Assembly: GCA_051208045.1 (NCBI GenBank)
Contig: JBPJFY010000013.1
Location: 1-64,000 of the forward strand
Direction: 5' to 3'
Origin: LZORAL124-50-18 sp051208045
Lineage (GTDB): Bacteria; Pseudomonadota; Gammaproteobacteria; Pseudomonadales; Oleiphilaceae
Length of the DNA stretch: 64,000 nt
Position 1 is the stretch's first letter. The number at the start of each line of letters is the position of its first letter. The notes under the pieces are model-generated. The model saw only the letters and a program-made list of their open reading frames with translations, was not told where the DNA came from and made no database searches. Below are positions 42,283 to 51,489 of this stretch, in pieces. Position numbers and translations under genes: made by a program.

Positions 42283-43311
42283 TCAGTTGTGTGCGTGCAA
42301 CGCCTCATTGAGTTCAATGGCGGTTTGGTTCGTTTTACACTCCACCTGTCCATTGGTGGAGTTTCGCCGGAACAGCAGGTCGGTTTTCCCGGCAAGCTCT
42401 CGTGCTTTTACGATGCCAGCCTCCTTGTTTGTATCATCAAGCAGAACCACTTTGGTGCCTGCGGTGATATACAGCCCCGCTTCCACCGTACAGCGATCGC
42501 CCAGCGGGATGCCAATGCCTGCATTTGCACCAATCAGGCTGTTCTCTCCAACAGAAATGATAATATTCCCGCCACCTGAGAGTGTACCCATGGTCGAGCA
42601 GCCGCCGCCCAAATCAGAGCCTTTCCCGACCATGACACCGGCAGAAATGCGCCCTTCCACCATGGATGTGCCCTCGGTGCCAGCATTGAAGTTGACAAAG
42701 CCCTCGTGCATGATCGTTGTGCCTTCCCCGATGTAAGCGCCCAGTCGAACACGCGCACAGTCTGCAATGCGCACTCCCGCTGGCACCACGTAGTCCGTCA
42801 TTTGTGGAAACTTGTCGACAGACTTCACTTCCAGTACGTTGCCGGAGGCACGGGCGGAAAGCTGACGCTCCGGTAATTCAGTCAGGTCGATTGCACCTTC
42901 GTTGGTCCAGGCAATATTGGGCAGTTGGCCAAAAATCCCGCTGAGGTTAACACCATGCGGTTTCACCAGACGGTGGCTCAGCAGGTGAAGTTTTAAATAG
43001 ACTTCGGGCGTGGAAGTGGCTTCTGAATCTGTTTCCAAAAGCGTGAGGACCACTGGGCGGACTGACTTGGTGAGCGCTTGTGCGGTGGCAGCCTGGTCAG
43101 TCAGACCTGCAGCCGTCAGTGCATCTGCGAGAATGGATAGCTGGTCCGCAGACAATGTGATGGCCTGATTGCCCGCTGCGGAGCCAATGGCTTCCTGAAC
43201 GCAGTTGATCAGTGCAGGTTCTGGTGCCAATACGGGAGCCGGGTAATAAACTTCCAGCCAGTTTCCCTGTTTGTTCTGGGTGCCTACACCCAAGCCAAAA
43301 GCAAAAGTCAT
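42283..43311 (-). CDS. dapD: Tetrahydrodipicolinate N-succinyltransferase (long form)
   Basis: A 342-aa left-handed beta-helix acyltransferase transferring succinyl from succinyl-CoA in lysine/DAP synthesis. The C-terminal half shows hexapeptide repeats (IGEGTTIMHEGFVNFNAGT, LGGGCSTMGTLSGG, LIGANAGIGIPLGD). The length matches the pseudomonad-type long form rather than the 274-aa enterobacterial one. Followed at once by dapE. Confidence 0.95.
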   Translation of the reverse strand: MTFAFGLGVGTQNKQGNWLEVYYPAPVLAPEPALINCVQEAIGSAAGNQAITLSADQLSILADALTAAGLTDQAATAQALTKSVRPVVLTLLETDSEATSTPEVYLKLHLLSHRLVKPHGVNLSGIFGQLPNIAWTNEGAIDLTELPERQLSARASGNVLEVKSVDKFPQMTDYVVPAGVRIADCARVRLGAYIGEGTTIMHEGFVNFNAGTEGTSMVEGRISAGVMVGKGSDLGGGCSTMGTLSGGGNIIISVGENSLIGANAGIGIPLGDRCTVEAGLYITAGTKVVLLDDTNKEAGIVKARELAGKTDLLFRRNSTNGQVECKTNQTAIELNEALHAHN

Positions 43312-43362
43312 GTTAGTGTCCTGTGTTGCTGTTTTAGAAAATAGATTGACGCGATGCGTTTC

Positions 43363-43725
43363 TTAGCCGAAGAGCGATGTATATGCCTGGTCGTTGAAGC
43401 CTACCTGGATTTTTCCGTCCACGTTAAGTATGGGGCGTTTTATCATTGAGCTGTTCTGCTGAATCAGCTGGATGGCTTCATCCGTGAGCTCCCCGTTTTC
43501 TATCACCTGTTTTTCAGTATCGCTGAGCTTGCGCCAGGTTGTTCCTCTTTTGTTGATCAGCGTATCGAGATCATGGTGCGCATGCCATTGCCTCAATTCC
43601 TTATCCCCAATGCCCGATTTTTTGTAGTCGTGAAATAGAAAGGGGATGTCTGTCTCGTTCAGCCATTTAATGGCCTTTTTCATCGTGTCGCAGTTCTTAA
43701 TGCCGTACATAATAATCTGCACAAT
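43363..43725 (-). CDS. ArsC/Spx family protein (YffB-like)
   Basis: A thioredoxin-fold protein of about 120 aa with YGIKNCDTMKKA near the N-terminus (single Cys, as in YffB rather than the CxxC of Spx) and the C-terminal KRPILNVDGKIQVGF motif typical of the family. I prefer GTG 43725, preceded by GGGAG seven bases upstream and lying 22 bp after the dapC stop; ATG 43710 has no ribosome-binding site. It is commonly found between dapC and dapD, but its function is unproven. Confidence 0.88.
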   Translation of the reverse strand: MVQIIMYGIKNCDTMKKAIKWLNETDIPFLFHDYKKSGIGDKELRQWHAHHDLDTLINKRGTTWRKLSDTEKQVIENGELTDEAIQLIQQNSSMIKRPILNVDGKIQVGFNDQAYTSLFG

Positions 43726-43747
43726 GTTCGCTCCCAGGGTAAACAGA

Positions 43748-44947
43748 TCAAGAAAGAGAGTTAATAAACCGTCGAATGCGTTCCGCCGCTTCGATACACT
43801 CGTCAACGCTCGCAACCAGTGCCATACGCACCCGATTCCTGCCCGGATTGATGCCATTGACCGTGCGGCTCAGGTAGGAGCCGGGAAGCACCGTAACGTT
43901 CTCCTGGGCAAAGAGTTGGGCGGCGAACGATTCATCGCCAATGGGGGTTTCAGGCCACAAATAGAAGCTGGCATCGGTCTGGTGAACCTTCATGACCGGC
44001 TGAAGGACTGAAAGCACTGCTTCGAACTTCTGGCGGTACAATGCCCGGTTTTCCTTGACGTGCATTTCATCTCCCCAGCAGGCAATGGATGCCATTTGAT
44101 GATGTATCGGGAGTGCACAACCGTGGTATGTGCGATAGGCGAGGTAGTGTTTCAACAAATTCGCGTCGCCAGCAACAAATCCGGAGCGGAGACCCGGAAG
44201 ATTTGATCGTTTCGATAAACTGTGGAACACCACGCAGTTTCTAAAATCTGTCCGGCCCAGGCGTGCACATACCTCGAGCAAACCGATCGGGGGATCGGAC
44301 TCATCGCAATAGATCTCAGAGTAACATTCGTCTGAGGCGATGACGAAGTCGTATTTGTCAGACAGTTCGATAAGCCTGCTCAAAGTTGCCTGGTTTGTCA
44401 CCGTGCCAGTTGGATTGCCCGGGCTGCAGATAAACAGAAGCTGGCAGTCTTTCCAAACGGCTTCCGGCACTGCCTCATAGTTCGGCAGGAAGTTGTTTTC
44501 TTCGATGCACGGCAAATAAATCGGCTCTGCACCTGCCAGGAGTGCAGCCCCTTCGTAGACTTGGTAAAAGGGATTTGGGGAGATGACTTTGGCTGGACGG
44601 CTGCGGTCGATGCAGGCTTGGGTGAATGAAAACAAGGCTTCTCGTGTGCCTGCAACCGGTAATACATTGGTGTCGGGATCAAGCGTATTCTCAGGAATCT
44701 GGAACCGATCCGACAACCAGCGACAAATGGCTTGTCGAAGTTCAGGCAAACCTTTTGTGGCGGCATACACTGCGGTCTTATCCAGATTGTTTTCCAGGGT
44801 TTGCAGCGCAAAGTCCGGTGCTGGATGCTTGGGTTCGCCGATGGAAAGCGCAATATGATTAAGCTCTTTCGGAGGGCTGATCCCCGATTTCAGAGCAGTC
44901 AGTTTTTCGAAGGGGTAGGGGTGTAGTTTGTCGAGTTCGGGATTCAT
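43748..44947 (-). CDS. dapC: Succinyldiaminopimelate transaminase
   Basis: A 399-aa fold-type I PLP aminotransferase of the DapC group. Seen: LSIGEPKHPAP near the N-terminus, ICSPGNPTG (substrate/PLP site), ASDECYSEIY, and SLSKRSNLPGLRSGF with the Schiff-base lysine. It converts N-succinyl-2-amino-6-ketopimelate to N-succinyl-LL-DAP. Position between glnD and dapD supports DapC over other aminotransferases. Confidence 0.93.
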   Translation of the reverse strand: MNPELDKLHPYPFEKLTALKSGISPPKELNHIALSIGEPKHPAPDFALQTLENNLDKTAVYAATKGLPELRQAICRWLSDRFQIPENTLDPDTNVLPVAGTREALFSFTQACIDRSRPAKVISPNPFYQVYEGAALLAGAEPIYLPCIEENNFLPNYEAVPEAVWKDCQLLFICSPGNPTGTVTNQATLSRLIELSDKYDFVIASDECYSEIYCDESDPPIGLLEVCARLGRTDFRNCVVFHSLSKRSNLPGLRSGFVAGDANLLKHYLAYRTYHGCALPIHHQMASIACWGDEMHVKENRALYRQKFEAVLSVLQPVMKVHQTDASFYLWPETPIGDESFAAQLFAQENVTVLPGSYLSRTVNGINPGRNRVRMALVASVDECIEAAERIRRFINSLS

Positions 44948-45015
44948 TATTTCAGGGTTTCTCTTGCGTTTGTATGTCCATTCACAATGTCGCCGGGCCT
45001 GTCTTTCCAGCCATA

Positions 45016-47718
45016 TCAGCTGTCGCTTTCGTCCAGCAGTTGGCTGATTTCTTCACTCAGTGACGCGCAGAGCGCTGGATCACTGATGGGGTGCCCCTGT
45101 TTGTCAGTAATACAGAAAACGTCCTCCACTCGTTCGCCGAGTGTGGCGATGCGCGCGCTGACCAGTGAAACATCGTGATCAAACATCGCCAGCCCGATTT
45201 TGGCCAACAGTCCCGGTCGGTCCGGGGTGATGACTTCCATAATGGTTCTCTGGTGCTGCGTATCATTACTGAAGGTGACTTCCGTGGGAAAAGAGAACAG
45301 TTTCAGGTGTCTTGGTGTTCTCCGCTTGATGATTTCCGGATAGTCGTCGGGATCGTCCAGCTCCTCAAACAATCTTTGTTGAACGCGTGCTTTTCTGTCT
45401 TCGTCTTTGGCAAACGGTTTGTTGTTTTCATCCAGTACAATAAAGCTGCTGAGGCTGAATGAGTCGGAAGACGCACTGATTCTGGCGTCGACAACATTGA
45501 GATTGAGCTGCTCCAATACGGCGGTGGTGGCGGCAAATGCGTTCGTATCTGAGCGTAAGGCAATCATGATCTGTGTTGCGCCTTTTTTGCCGCCCAGACC
45601 AATGTCCCGAATGAGAATCAGTGGCTCGTTGCTTTCTCCATGCTGGATCAGTGCCGTGGTTTGCCAGGCGATTTCTGTCGTGGAGTCCTGAAGGAAATAG
45701 TCATCATCCAACAGGCTCCATACTTGGCTGATTTCTGTTTCCGCATACCCTTTTTGTGTCAGAAGCAGCTGCGCTTCACTCTTGGTGGCATTGATCCATT
45801 CTTCGCGATCGATGGGGTTGTCCAGGCCTCGCCTGATGGCTCGTCGGGCTTCGAGATAGAGTTGACGCAAGAGCGTAGCGCGCCAGGTGTTCCACAGCTT
45901 GGGATTGGTGGCGGCAATATCCGCGACGGTCAACACAAAAAGGTAGTCCAGGTGTACCTGGCTCGGAATAGCCACGGCAAAGTCATGAATGACCTGTGGG
46001 TCTTGCGTGTCCTTGCGTTGGGCGGTCATTGACATCAGGAGGTGATTCTCTACCAGCCACTCCACCAGCTGCGTATCTCGCTCACTTAAATGATGCCGCT
46101 TGCAAAATTTTCTGGCATCAATCGCGCCAAGATCTGAATGATCGCCCCCGCGTCCTTTGGCGATGTCGTGATATAACCCGGCGATGTACACCAGTTCCTG
46201 CTTGGGCAAGCGCTTAACGAGCCGGCCAGCCAGCGGGAACTGTTCCAGATACGAGGGCTTGTGAAAATTCACCAGGTTGCGAATGACCTTGAGGGTGTGT
46301 GCATCCACGGTATAAATATGGAAAAGGTCGTGCTGCATTTGTCCGATAATTTTACCGAACTCCGGCAGGTATCGCCCCAGCACGTTGTAGCGCTTCATGA
46401 ACGACAACGTTCGATGCAAAGCATGAGGTGTTTTGAGAATTTCCATGAAGAGCGATGTGTTGGCAATGTCTTTGCGAAAACTCTCATCAATCAGGTGTCG
46501 ATGGCTTCGAATGGCGCGAATGGTGGTCGCGCGAATCCCTTTAATCGCTGAATGCTGGGCGACCAGGAGAAAGACCTCCATCAGCGCGTAGGGTGCATAC
46601 GCGAATACGCCATTGTTGATGGCCTCGATGTACCGACCTTTGATCACAAAGCGGTTGTTCAGGCGGATGACTTCCTCTTCATAGTCGCGGAGGATGGTCT
46701 CATCGAAGTATTGCAGCATCACGTCCGAAATTTCTGCAAGACTCAGTACGCGACGGTAATACTTCTTCATCATGGCTTCAACGCCCAGTCGCTCATCGCT
46801 TTCCTGAAATCCGAGCAGCGGCGCGAGTTTGCGTTGGTGGTCAAACAATAGTCGGTTCTCGTTGCGTTTGGCCAGCATCTGGAGACCATACCGCATCCGC
46901 CAGAGAAAGGTTTCACCTTCTTCCAGCATGGCAAACTCTTCATCGGTGAGAAAGCGATAGCGGTCCTGCTCATTGGGCTTTTTGCTGAATCCGGCATGCC
47001 GCTTGGTAATCCAGCCGATGGTCTGGATGTCTCGCAACGTTCCTGGAGAAGCCTTCAGGTTGGGCTCCAGGTTATATTCCGTATCGCTGTATTTATCATG
47101 GCGATTTTTCTGTTCTTCCCGCTTGGCCAGGAAAAACGCTCGATCGGTGTAGACTTCGTCGCTGTACGCCCGCTCACTGAGCCTGCAACGCAGTTGGTCA
47201 TTGCCAAATATGGTGCGGGTTTCCAGTAAGTTTGTCGCAATTGTAATGTCGTCTTTGGCGACCGCGATGCACTCTTCAATGGTGCGGCTGCTCTGGCCGA
47301 TATCCAGGTTTAGATCCCAAAGCCGTGTAACGAACTGGGAGATGTTCTCGTTGTCACGTTGAGAAAACTCAACATCGGCCAATATCAGCAGGTCAATGTC
47401 TGAGTGGGGGTGAAGTTCGCCACGTCCATAGCCGCCTACTGCAATCAAGCTGATGGCATCTGGGTGTGTCCACTCGTAAAGGCTCCAGATGCTGGCCAGG
47501 ACGCGATCAATGAAGAAGGCGCGCGCAGCGACCAGAATGCGCACATCGTACCCCTCCAGAAAGTGCTTATCCAGGTAGTCGCTGGCCTCCTGCAATTTCT
47601 GCTTGATTGCTTTGATCGAGGGTTTCTCGGTATGGATGAGGGCATCGATACTGTCTTGGCTGAGAGTAGGGCTGCTGTTTAACAGTTTCAGCGCTTGTTG
47701 CGTCGCAGTGTTGGTCAT
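45016..47718 (-). CDS. glnD: [Protein-PII] uridylyltransferase / uridylyl-removing enzyme
   Basis: A 900-aa nitrogen sensor that modifies PII. N-terminal nucleotidyltransferase domain with GGYGRGELHPHSDIDLL, a helical domain, an HD domain with GLYHDIAKGRGGDHS, and two C-terminal ACT domains (near RDIGLGGKKG and VITPDRPGLLAKI) that bind glutamine. The ATG at 47718 lies four bases after the map stop; the longer frame to 47754 overlaps map. Confidence 0.96.
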   Translation of the reverse strand: MTNTATQQALKLLNSSPTLSQDSIDALIHTEKPSIKAIKQKLQEASDYLDKHFLEGYDVRILVAARAFFIDRVLASIWSLYEWTHPDAISLIAVGGYGRGELHPHSDIDLLILADVEFSQRDNENISQFVTRLWDLNLDIGQSSRTIEECIAVAKDDITIATNLLETRTIFGNDQLRCRLSERAYSDEVYTDRAFFLAKREEQKNRHDKYSDTEYNLEPNLKASPGTLRDIQTIGWITKRHAGFSKKPNEQDRYRFLTDEEFAMLEEGETFLWRMRYGLQMLAKRNENRLLFDHQRKLAPLLGFQESDERLGVEAMMKKYYRRVLSLAEISDVMLQYFDETILRDYEEEVIRLNNRFVIKGRYIEAINNGVFAYAPYALMEVFLLVAQHSAIKGIRATTIRAIRSHRHLIDESFRKDIANTSLFMEILKTPHALHRTLSFMKRYNVLGRYLPEFGKIIGQMQHDLFHIYTVDAHTLKVIRNLVNFHKPSYLEQFPLAGRLVKRLPKQELVYIAGLYHDIAKGRGGDHSDLGAIDARKFCKRHHLSERDTQLVEWLVENHLLMSMTAQRKDTQDPQVIHDFAVAIPSQVHLDYLFVLTVADIAATNPKLWNTWRATLLRQLYLEARRAIRRGLDNPIDREEWINATKSEAQLLLTQKGYAETEISQVWSLLDDDYFLQDSTTEIAWQTTALIQHGESNEPLILIRDIGLGGKKGATQIMIALRSDTNAFAATTAVLEQLNLNVVDARISASSDSFSLSSFIVLDENNKPFAKDEDRKARVQQRLFEELDDPDDYPEIIKRRTPRHLKLFSFPTEVTFSNDTQHQRTIMEVITPDRPGLLAKIGLAMFDHDVSLVSARIATLGERVEDVFCITDKQGHPISDPALCASLSEEISQLLDESDS

Positions 47719-47722
47719 AGGA

Positions 47723-48517
47723 TCAGCGGCTGCTCCAGCTATCCACCAGCTCACGTTCCTCTTCTCTCAGGGTGAGAATTTCGAAGCCGTCTGCCGTCAC
47801 AAGTACCGTGTGCTCCCATTGGGCAGAGAGTTTGTGATCCTTGGTGACCACTGTCCAGCCGTCGGGTAACAATTTACAGTGCCGTTTTCCCTGGTTGATC
47901 ATGGGTTCGACAGTAAAAATCATGCCTTCTTTCAGCTCCATGCCGGTTCCAGCCTTGCCGTAGTGCATGACCTGAGGCTCTTCGTGAAACACTTTGCCAA
48001 TCCCGTGGCCACAGTATTCGCGTACTACCGAATAATGGTTGGACTCGGCGTGTTGCTGGATGACCGCACCAATGTCTCCGAGTCTCGCACCAGGACGAAT
48101 GACCTGGATGCCTTTGTACATGCATTCCTGCGTGATCCGCGCCAGTCTTTCTGCAGCGATGGAGCGCTTACCAACGAAGAACATTTTGCTGGTATCTCCG
48201 TGGTATTCATCCTTGATGACAGTGATATCGATATTGACGACATCTTCTTCCTTGAGTTTCTTTTTATCCGAGGGGATGCCGTGACAAATCACGTGATTGA
48301 CAGAAGTGCAGATGGACTTGGGGAAGCCTCGATAATTCAGTGGGGCCGGAATACAATCCAGTTCCTTGGTTATAAATTCATGGCAGATATCGTTCAGCTC
48401 ACCCGTGGTCACGCCCGGCTTGACGAAGGGCTCAATCATTTCAAGGGTCTTGGCGGCAAGTCGTCCCGCCACACGCATCTTTTCGATTTCGTCCGCGGTT
48501 TTTATGGTAACTTTCAT
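47723..48517 (-). CDS. map: Methionine aminopeptidase, type I
   Basis: A 264-aa metallopeptidase that removes the initiator methionine. Metal ligands lie in VNIDITVIKDEYHGDTSKMF, CGHGIGKVFHE and FTVEPMINQG. Length is standard. It is divergent from rpsB, the normal gammaproteobacterial arrangement, and heads the leftward glnD-dap series. Confidence 0.96.
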   Translation of the reverse strand: MKVTIKTADEIEKMRVAGRLAAKTLEMIEPFVKPGVTTGELNDICHEFITKELDCIPAPLNYRGFPKSICTSVNHVICHGIPSDKKKLKEEDVVNIDITVIKDEYHGDTSKMFFVGKRSIAAERLARITQECMYKGIQVIRPGARLGDIGAVIQQHAESNHYSVVREYCGHGIGKVFHEEPQVMHYGKAGTGMELKEGMIFTVEPMINQGKRHCKLLPDGWTVVTKDHKLSAQWEHTVLVTADGFEILTLREEERELVDSWSSR

Positions 48518-48616
48518 AAGCGTCCGGTAATACTCCAGTCAATAAGTCGGGTATTGTAACAATAAGCGAGACAGGATAGAAATGAAATGAAATGGGTTTA
48601 AATTGACTGGTATTTA

Positions 48617-48630
48617 TGGTATAAAGCGCG
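48617..48630 (+). promoter_or_regulatory. rpsB promoter: extended -10 with GC-rich discriminator
   Basis: TGGTATAAA (48617-48625) is an extended -10 element, directly followed by the GC-rich run GCGCG/CC. GC-rich discriminators are characteristic of stringently controlled ribosomal promoters. A TTGACT at 48603-48608 is too close (11 bp) to be a canonical -35 for this -10, so the extended -10 is probably what matters. Confidence 0.55.
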
Positions 48631-48631
48631 C

Positions 48632-48768
48632 CGGAAATCTGTTGGATGGATTTTTCGAAACCAAAAACACACACGCATCGGCACATTGTTCTGGGTGCCT
48701 TCCTGTTTTAAGTGAAGGTGGAATGGTGGGATGTGTGGAGGTCTAACCCAATTTATTAAGGTATTAAA
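48632..48768 (+). promoter_or_regulatory. rpsB mRNA leader, probable S2 autoregulatory region
   Basis: About 135 bases lie between the predicted transcription start and the rpsB ATG. Gammaproteobacterial rpsB leaders are known to bind S2 and repress rpsB-tsf translation. The segment with GGTGCCTTCCTG...AGTGAAGGTGG (about 48690-48726) can pair internally. I infer the regulatory role from family knowledge; no covariance check was possible. Confidence 0.4.
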
Positions 48769-49512
48769 ATGGCTGAAGTTACTATGCGTGACCTGCTCAA
48801 GGCAGGAGCACATTTTGGACACCAAACACGTTACTGGAACCCGAAAATGGGTAAGTACATCTTTGGTGCGCGCAACAAGATTCATATCATCAATCTGGAG
48901 CACACTGTTCCAGCTATGAACAAAGCACTGGCTCTCGTGACTAATCTGTCCGGGAACAAGAACAAGGTTTTGTTTGTGGGTACAAAGCGAGCAGCGGGCA
49001 AGATCATTAAAGAGCAGGCTGAGCGCGCGAACATGCCGTATGTTAACCATCGCTGGTTGGGTGGGATGCTGACCAACTACAAGACAATTCGTCAGTCTAT
49101 TAAGCGATTCCGTGATCTGGAAGCACAAAGCCAGGACGGAACATTCGAGAAGTTGACCAAGAAAGAAGTGTTGATGTTGACTCGTGAAATGGAAAAGCTG
49201 GATCGCAGCATTGGCGGCATCAAGGATATGGGGGGTTTGCCAGATGCGATTTTTGTGGTTGACGTAGATCACGAGCGGATCGCCATTAAAGAAGCGAACA
49301 AGCTGGGCATTCCTGTAATTGGTATCGTGGATACCAATAGCGATCCTGATGGAGTGGATTATGTTATCCCAGGAAATGATGATGCGATTCGCGCAATTCA
49401 AGTGTATGTGAATGCGGTGGCGGATGCGTGTCTGGAAGGTACTTCTGGTGGTACAGGTGCGGATGAGTTCGTTGAAGTGAGCGAAGACGCTCCTGATGCG
49501 GCGGCTGAGTAA
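48769..49512 (+). CDS. rpsB: 30S ribosomal protein S2
   Basis: A 247-aa protein matching S2 along its length: MRDLLKAGAHFGHQTRYWNPKM, FVGTKRAAGK, YVNHRWLGGMLTNY, PDAIFVVDVDHE and IPVIGIVDTNSDPD. The start ATG 48769 has AAGGT eight bases upstream. The C-terminal tail is acidic (EVSEDAPDAAAE). Cotranscribed with tsf. Confidence 0.98.
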   Translation: MAEVTMRDLLKAGAHFGHQTRYWNPKMGKYIFGARNKIHIINLEHTVPAMNKALALVTNLSGNKNKVLFVGTKRAAGKIIKEQAERANMPYVNHRWLGGMLTNYKTIRQSIKRFRDLEAQSQDGTFEKLTKKEVLMLTREMEKLDRSIGGIKDMGGLPDAIFVVDVDHERIAIKEANKLGIPVIGIVDTNSDPDGVDYVIPGNDDAIRAIQVYVNAVADACLEGTSGGTGADEFVEVSEDAPDAAAE

Positions 49513-49558
49513 CAAAATTGTGGGCGTTGAGCGCTCACTTTTTTGAGGTTTTTTTAAG

Positions 49559-49587
49559 TTAAAGGGGCGAGTACATTGCCCCTTTAA
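49559..49587 (+). terminator. Hairpin between rpsB and tsf (attenuator candidate)
   Basis: A perfect 10-bp stem, TTAAAGGGGC (49559-49568) with GCCCCTTTAA (49578-49587), and a 9-base loop. The downstream T content is low (TTC), so it is more likely a partial terminator or processing site adjusting tsf relative to rpsB than a full stop. Confidence 0.5.
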
Positions 49588-49621
49588 TTCTAATTGGTGA
49601 TGAATTTACAGGGGAACAGAT

Positions 49622-50485
49622 ATGGCAATTTCTGCCTCAATGGTTAAAGAGCTTCGTGAGCGCACGGGGTTGGGCATGATGGAGTGCAAAAAGGCACTGG
49701 TTGAAGCGGACGGTGATATCGATGCGGCAATTGAAAACCTGCGCAAAAGCTCAGGTATGAAAGCTGCCAAGAAAGCCGGTCGAATTGCTGCGGATGGTGT
49801 TGTGGCAACGCGCGTGTCTGAAGATGGTAAGTTGGCTGTACTGGTGGAAGTGAATAGCGAAACTGACTTCGTGGCACGTGATGATAATTTCGGTGCTTAC
49901 GTTGAGAAAGTGGTTGCCAAGGCCTTTGAAACCAAGCAGTCCGACGTGGCCGTACTGATGGAAGGTGAGCTGGAAGAAGCGCGTCAGGCACTGGTGCAGA
50001 AAATTGGTGAGAACATTTCTGTGCGTCGAATTCAGGTGGTTGAAGCGGCTGATGGCGTAGTGGGTGCGTACGTGCACGGTAATTCGCGCATTGCGGTTCT
50101 GGTTGCCCTGAAAGGTGGAAATCAGGAGCTGGCCAAAGATGTGGCCATGCACGTTGCTGCCGTGAATCCTTTGTATGCAAATCCTTCTCAGATCCCGGAA
50201 GAAGAAGTGGAAAAGGAAAAGGCAATTTTGTTGGCTCAACCAGATATGGCCGGCAAACCTGCTGAAATCGCAGAAAAAATCATCGGTGGTCGTCTGAGCA
50301 AGTTCAAGGCAGAGATCAGCTTGACTGAGCAGCAGTTTGTAAAGGATCCTGATGTGAAAGTGGGTACGCTCGTGAGTAAAGCGGGTGCCGAAATCGTTAG
50401 CTTTACGCGCTTTGAGGTGGGTGAAGGTATCGAGAAAGAAGAAGTGGATTTTGCAGCGGAAGTTGCAGCAGCAGCGAAAGGTTAA
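49622..50485 (+). CDS. tsf: Elongation factor Ts
   Basis: A 287-aa guanine-nucleotide exchange factor for EF-Tu. N-terminal UBA-like domain RTGLGMMECKKALVEADGDI, then the core VEVNSETDFVARDDNF (TDFV contacts EF-Tu) and MHVAAVNPLY. ATG 49622 follows GGGGAACAGAT. A strong terminator follows the gene. Confidence 0.98.
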   Translation: MAISASMVKELRERTGLGMMECKKALVEADGDIDAAIENLRKSSGMKAAKKAGRIAADGVVATRVSEDGKLAVLVEVNSETDFVARDDNFGAYVEKVVAKAFETKQSDVAVLMEGELEEARQALVQKIGENISVRRIQVVEAADGVVGAYVHGNSRIAVLVALKGGNQELAKDVAMHVAAVNPLYANPSQIPEEEVEKEKAILLAQPDMAGKPAEIAEKIIGGRLSKFKAEISLTEQQFVKDPDVKVGTLVSKAGAEIVSFTRFEVGEGIEKEEVDFAAEVAAAAKG

Positions 50486-50512
50486 GTGACCTAGGGTTTC
50501 GCTGAACCACAG

Positions 50513-50553
50513 CCGCAGTATGCCAGAGCCTGTGCATACTGCGGTTTTTTTTT
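50513..50553 (+). terminator. Rho-independent terminator after tsf
   Basis: An 11-bp perfect stem, CCGCAGTATGC (50513-50523) and GCATACTGCGG (50534-50544), with a 10-base loop, then nine T residues (50545-50553). This ends the rpsB-tsf transcript, so pyrH needs its own promoter in the 150 bases that follow. Confidence 0.93.
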
Positions 50554-50705
50554 GCATGTTTCTCGCTCTCCGCGAGCATTACAGGCTTTTAAGTCGTGAA
50601 GGCTGGCAGTTTTTGGTGCACCAAGCTAATATGTGCGGCTAACGCGAGGCATGCTCAAACTGAGGTGTCCAATCTTTCAGGTGGTTCATCAAAGAGTGAC
50701 TTTCT

Positions 50706-51443
50706 ATGAGTAATCCCGGTAAAACTCAGTCCAAAAAGTACAAGCGCGTTTTATTGAAGCTAAGTGGCGAGGCGCTGGTTGGCGAAGAGGAGTTTGGCAT
50801 TGATCCGAAAGTGCTTGATCGTATGGCGTTGGAAATCGGCCAACTCATCGGCATTGGTGTTCAGGTCGGACTGGTCATTGGTGGCGGCAACCTGTTCCGC
50901 GGGGCTGCGCTGAGTGCTGCGGGATTGGATCGGGTTACGGGTGATCACATGGGGATGCTTGCTACCGTAATGAATGCGCTGGCCATGCGTGACGCCCTTG
51001 AACGCTGCAACATTGCCACGAAGGTGATGTCTGCGATACCCATGAGCGGGGTGGTGGAGCATTATGATCGACGACGCGCACTCAGGGATTTGAAGGGCGG
51101 AGATGTAGTCATCTTCAGTGCGGGTACGGGTAACCCCTTTTTTACCACAGATTCGGCGGCCTGTTTGCGGGGCATTGAGATCGAAGCAGATGTCGTGCTG
51201 AAAGCCACCAAAGTCGATGGCGTATATTCTGCTGATCCGATGAAAGACCCAGCTGCAGTGCGGTATGACCGACTGACCTATGATGAAGTGTTGGATCGGA
51301 AGCTCGGCGTGATGGATCTGACAGCAATCTGTTTGTGTCGGGATCACAATATGCCGGTACGCGTCTTTGATATGAACAAGCCTGGGGCTTTAACCCGGGT
51401 GGTTGTGGGTGAAGATGAAGGTACTTTGATAGAAGAGGCCTAG
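50706..51443 (+). CDS. pyrH: Uridylate kinase
   Basis: A 245-aa bacterial UMP kinase of the amino-acid-kinase fold. KRVLLKLSGEAL binds ATP phosphates, VIGGGNLFRG and TGDHMGMLATVMNAL are the UMP site, and SAGTGNPFFTTDSAA and KATKVDGVYSADP follow. Precedes frr in the conserved order. Confidence 0.97.
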   Translation: MSNPGKTQSKKYKRVLLKLSGEALVGEEEFGIDPKVLDRMALEIGQLIGIGVQVGLVIGGGNLFRGAALSAAGLDRVTGDHMGMLATVMNALAMRDALERCNIATKVMSAIPMSGVVEHYDRRRALRDLKGGDVVIFSAGTGNPFFTTDSAACLRGIEIEADVVLKATKVDGVYSADPMKDPAAVRYDRLTYDEVLDRKLGVMDLTAICLCRDHNMPVRVFDMNKPGALTRVVVGEDEGTLIEEA

Positions 51444-51489
51444 CTGCAACTAACGCTGAACAGGAAGAGAACGAAAAAGAGGAAATGGT

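Noticed and set aside
48598..49515. Minus-strand open frame of about 305 codons opposite rpsB
   Set aside because: It is the mirror of a strongly conserved ribosomal gene, has no ribosome-binding site or family motif, and is a codon-usage shadow.
49751..50557. Minus-strand open frame of about 268 codons opposite tsf
   Set aside because: Antisense to EF-Ts over its whole length, rich in Phe/His/Asn runs typical of shadow frames, and it would begin inside the tsf terminator.
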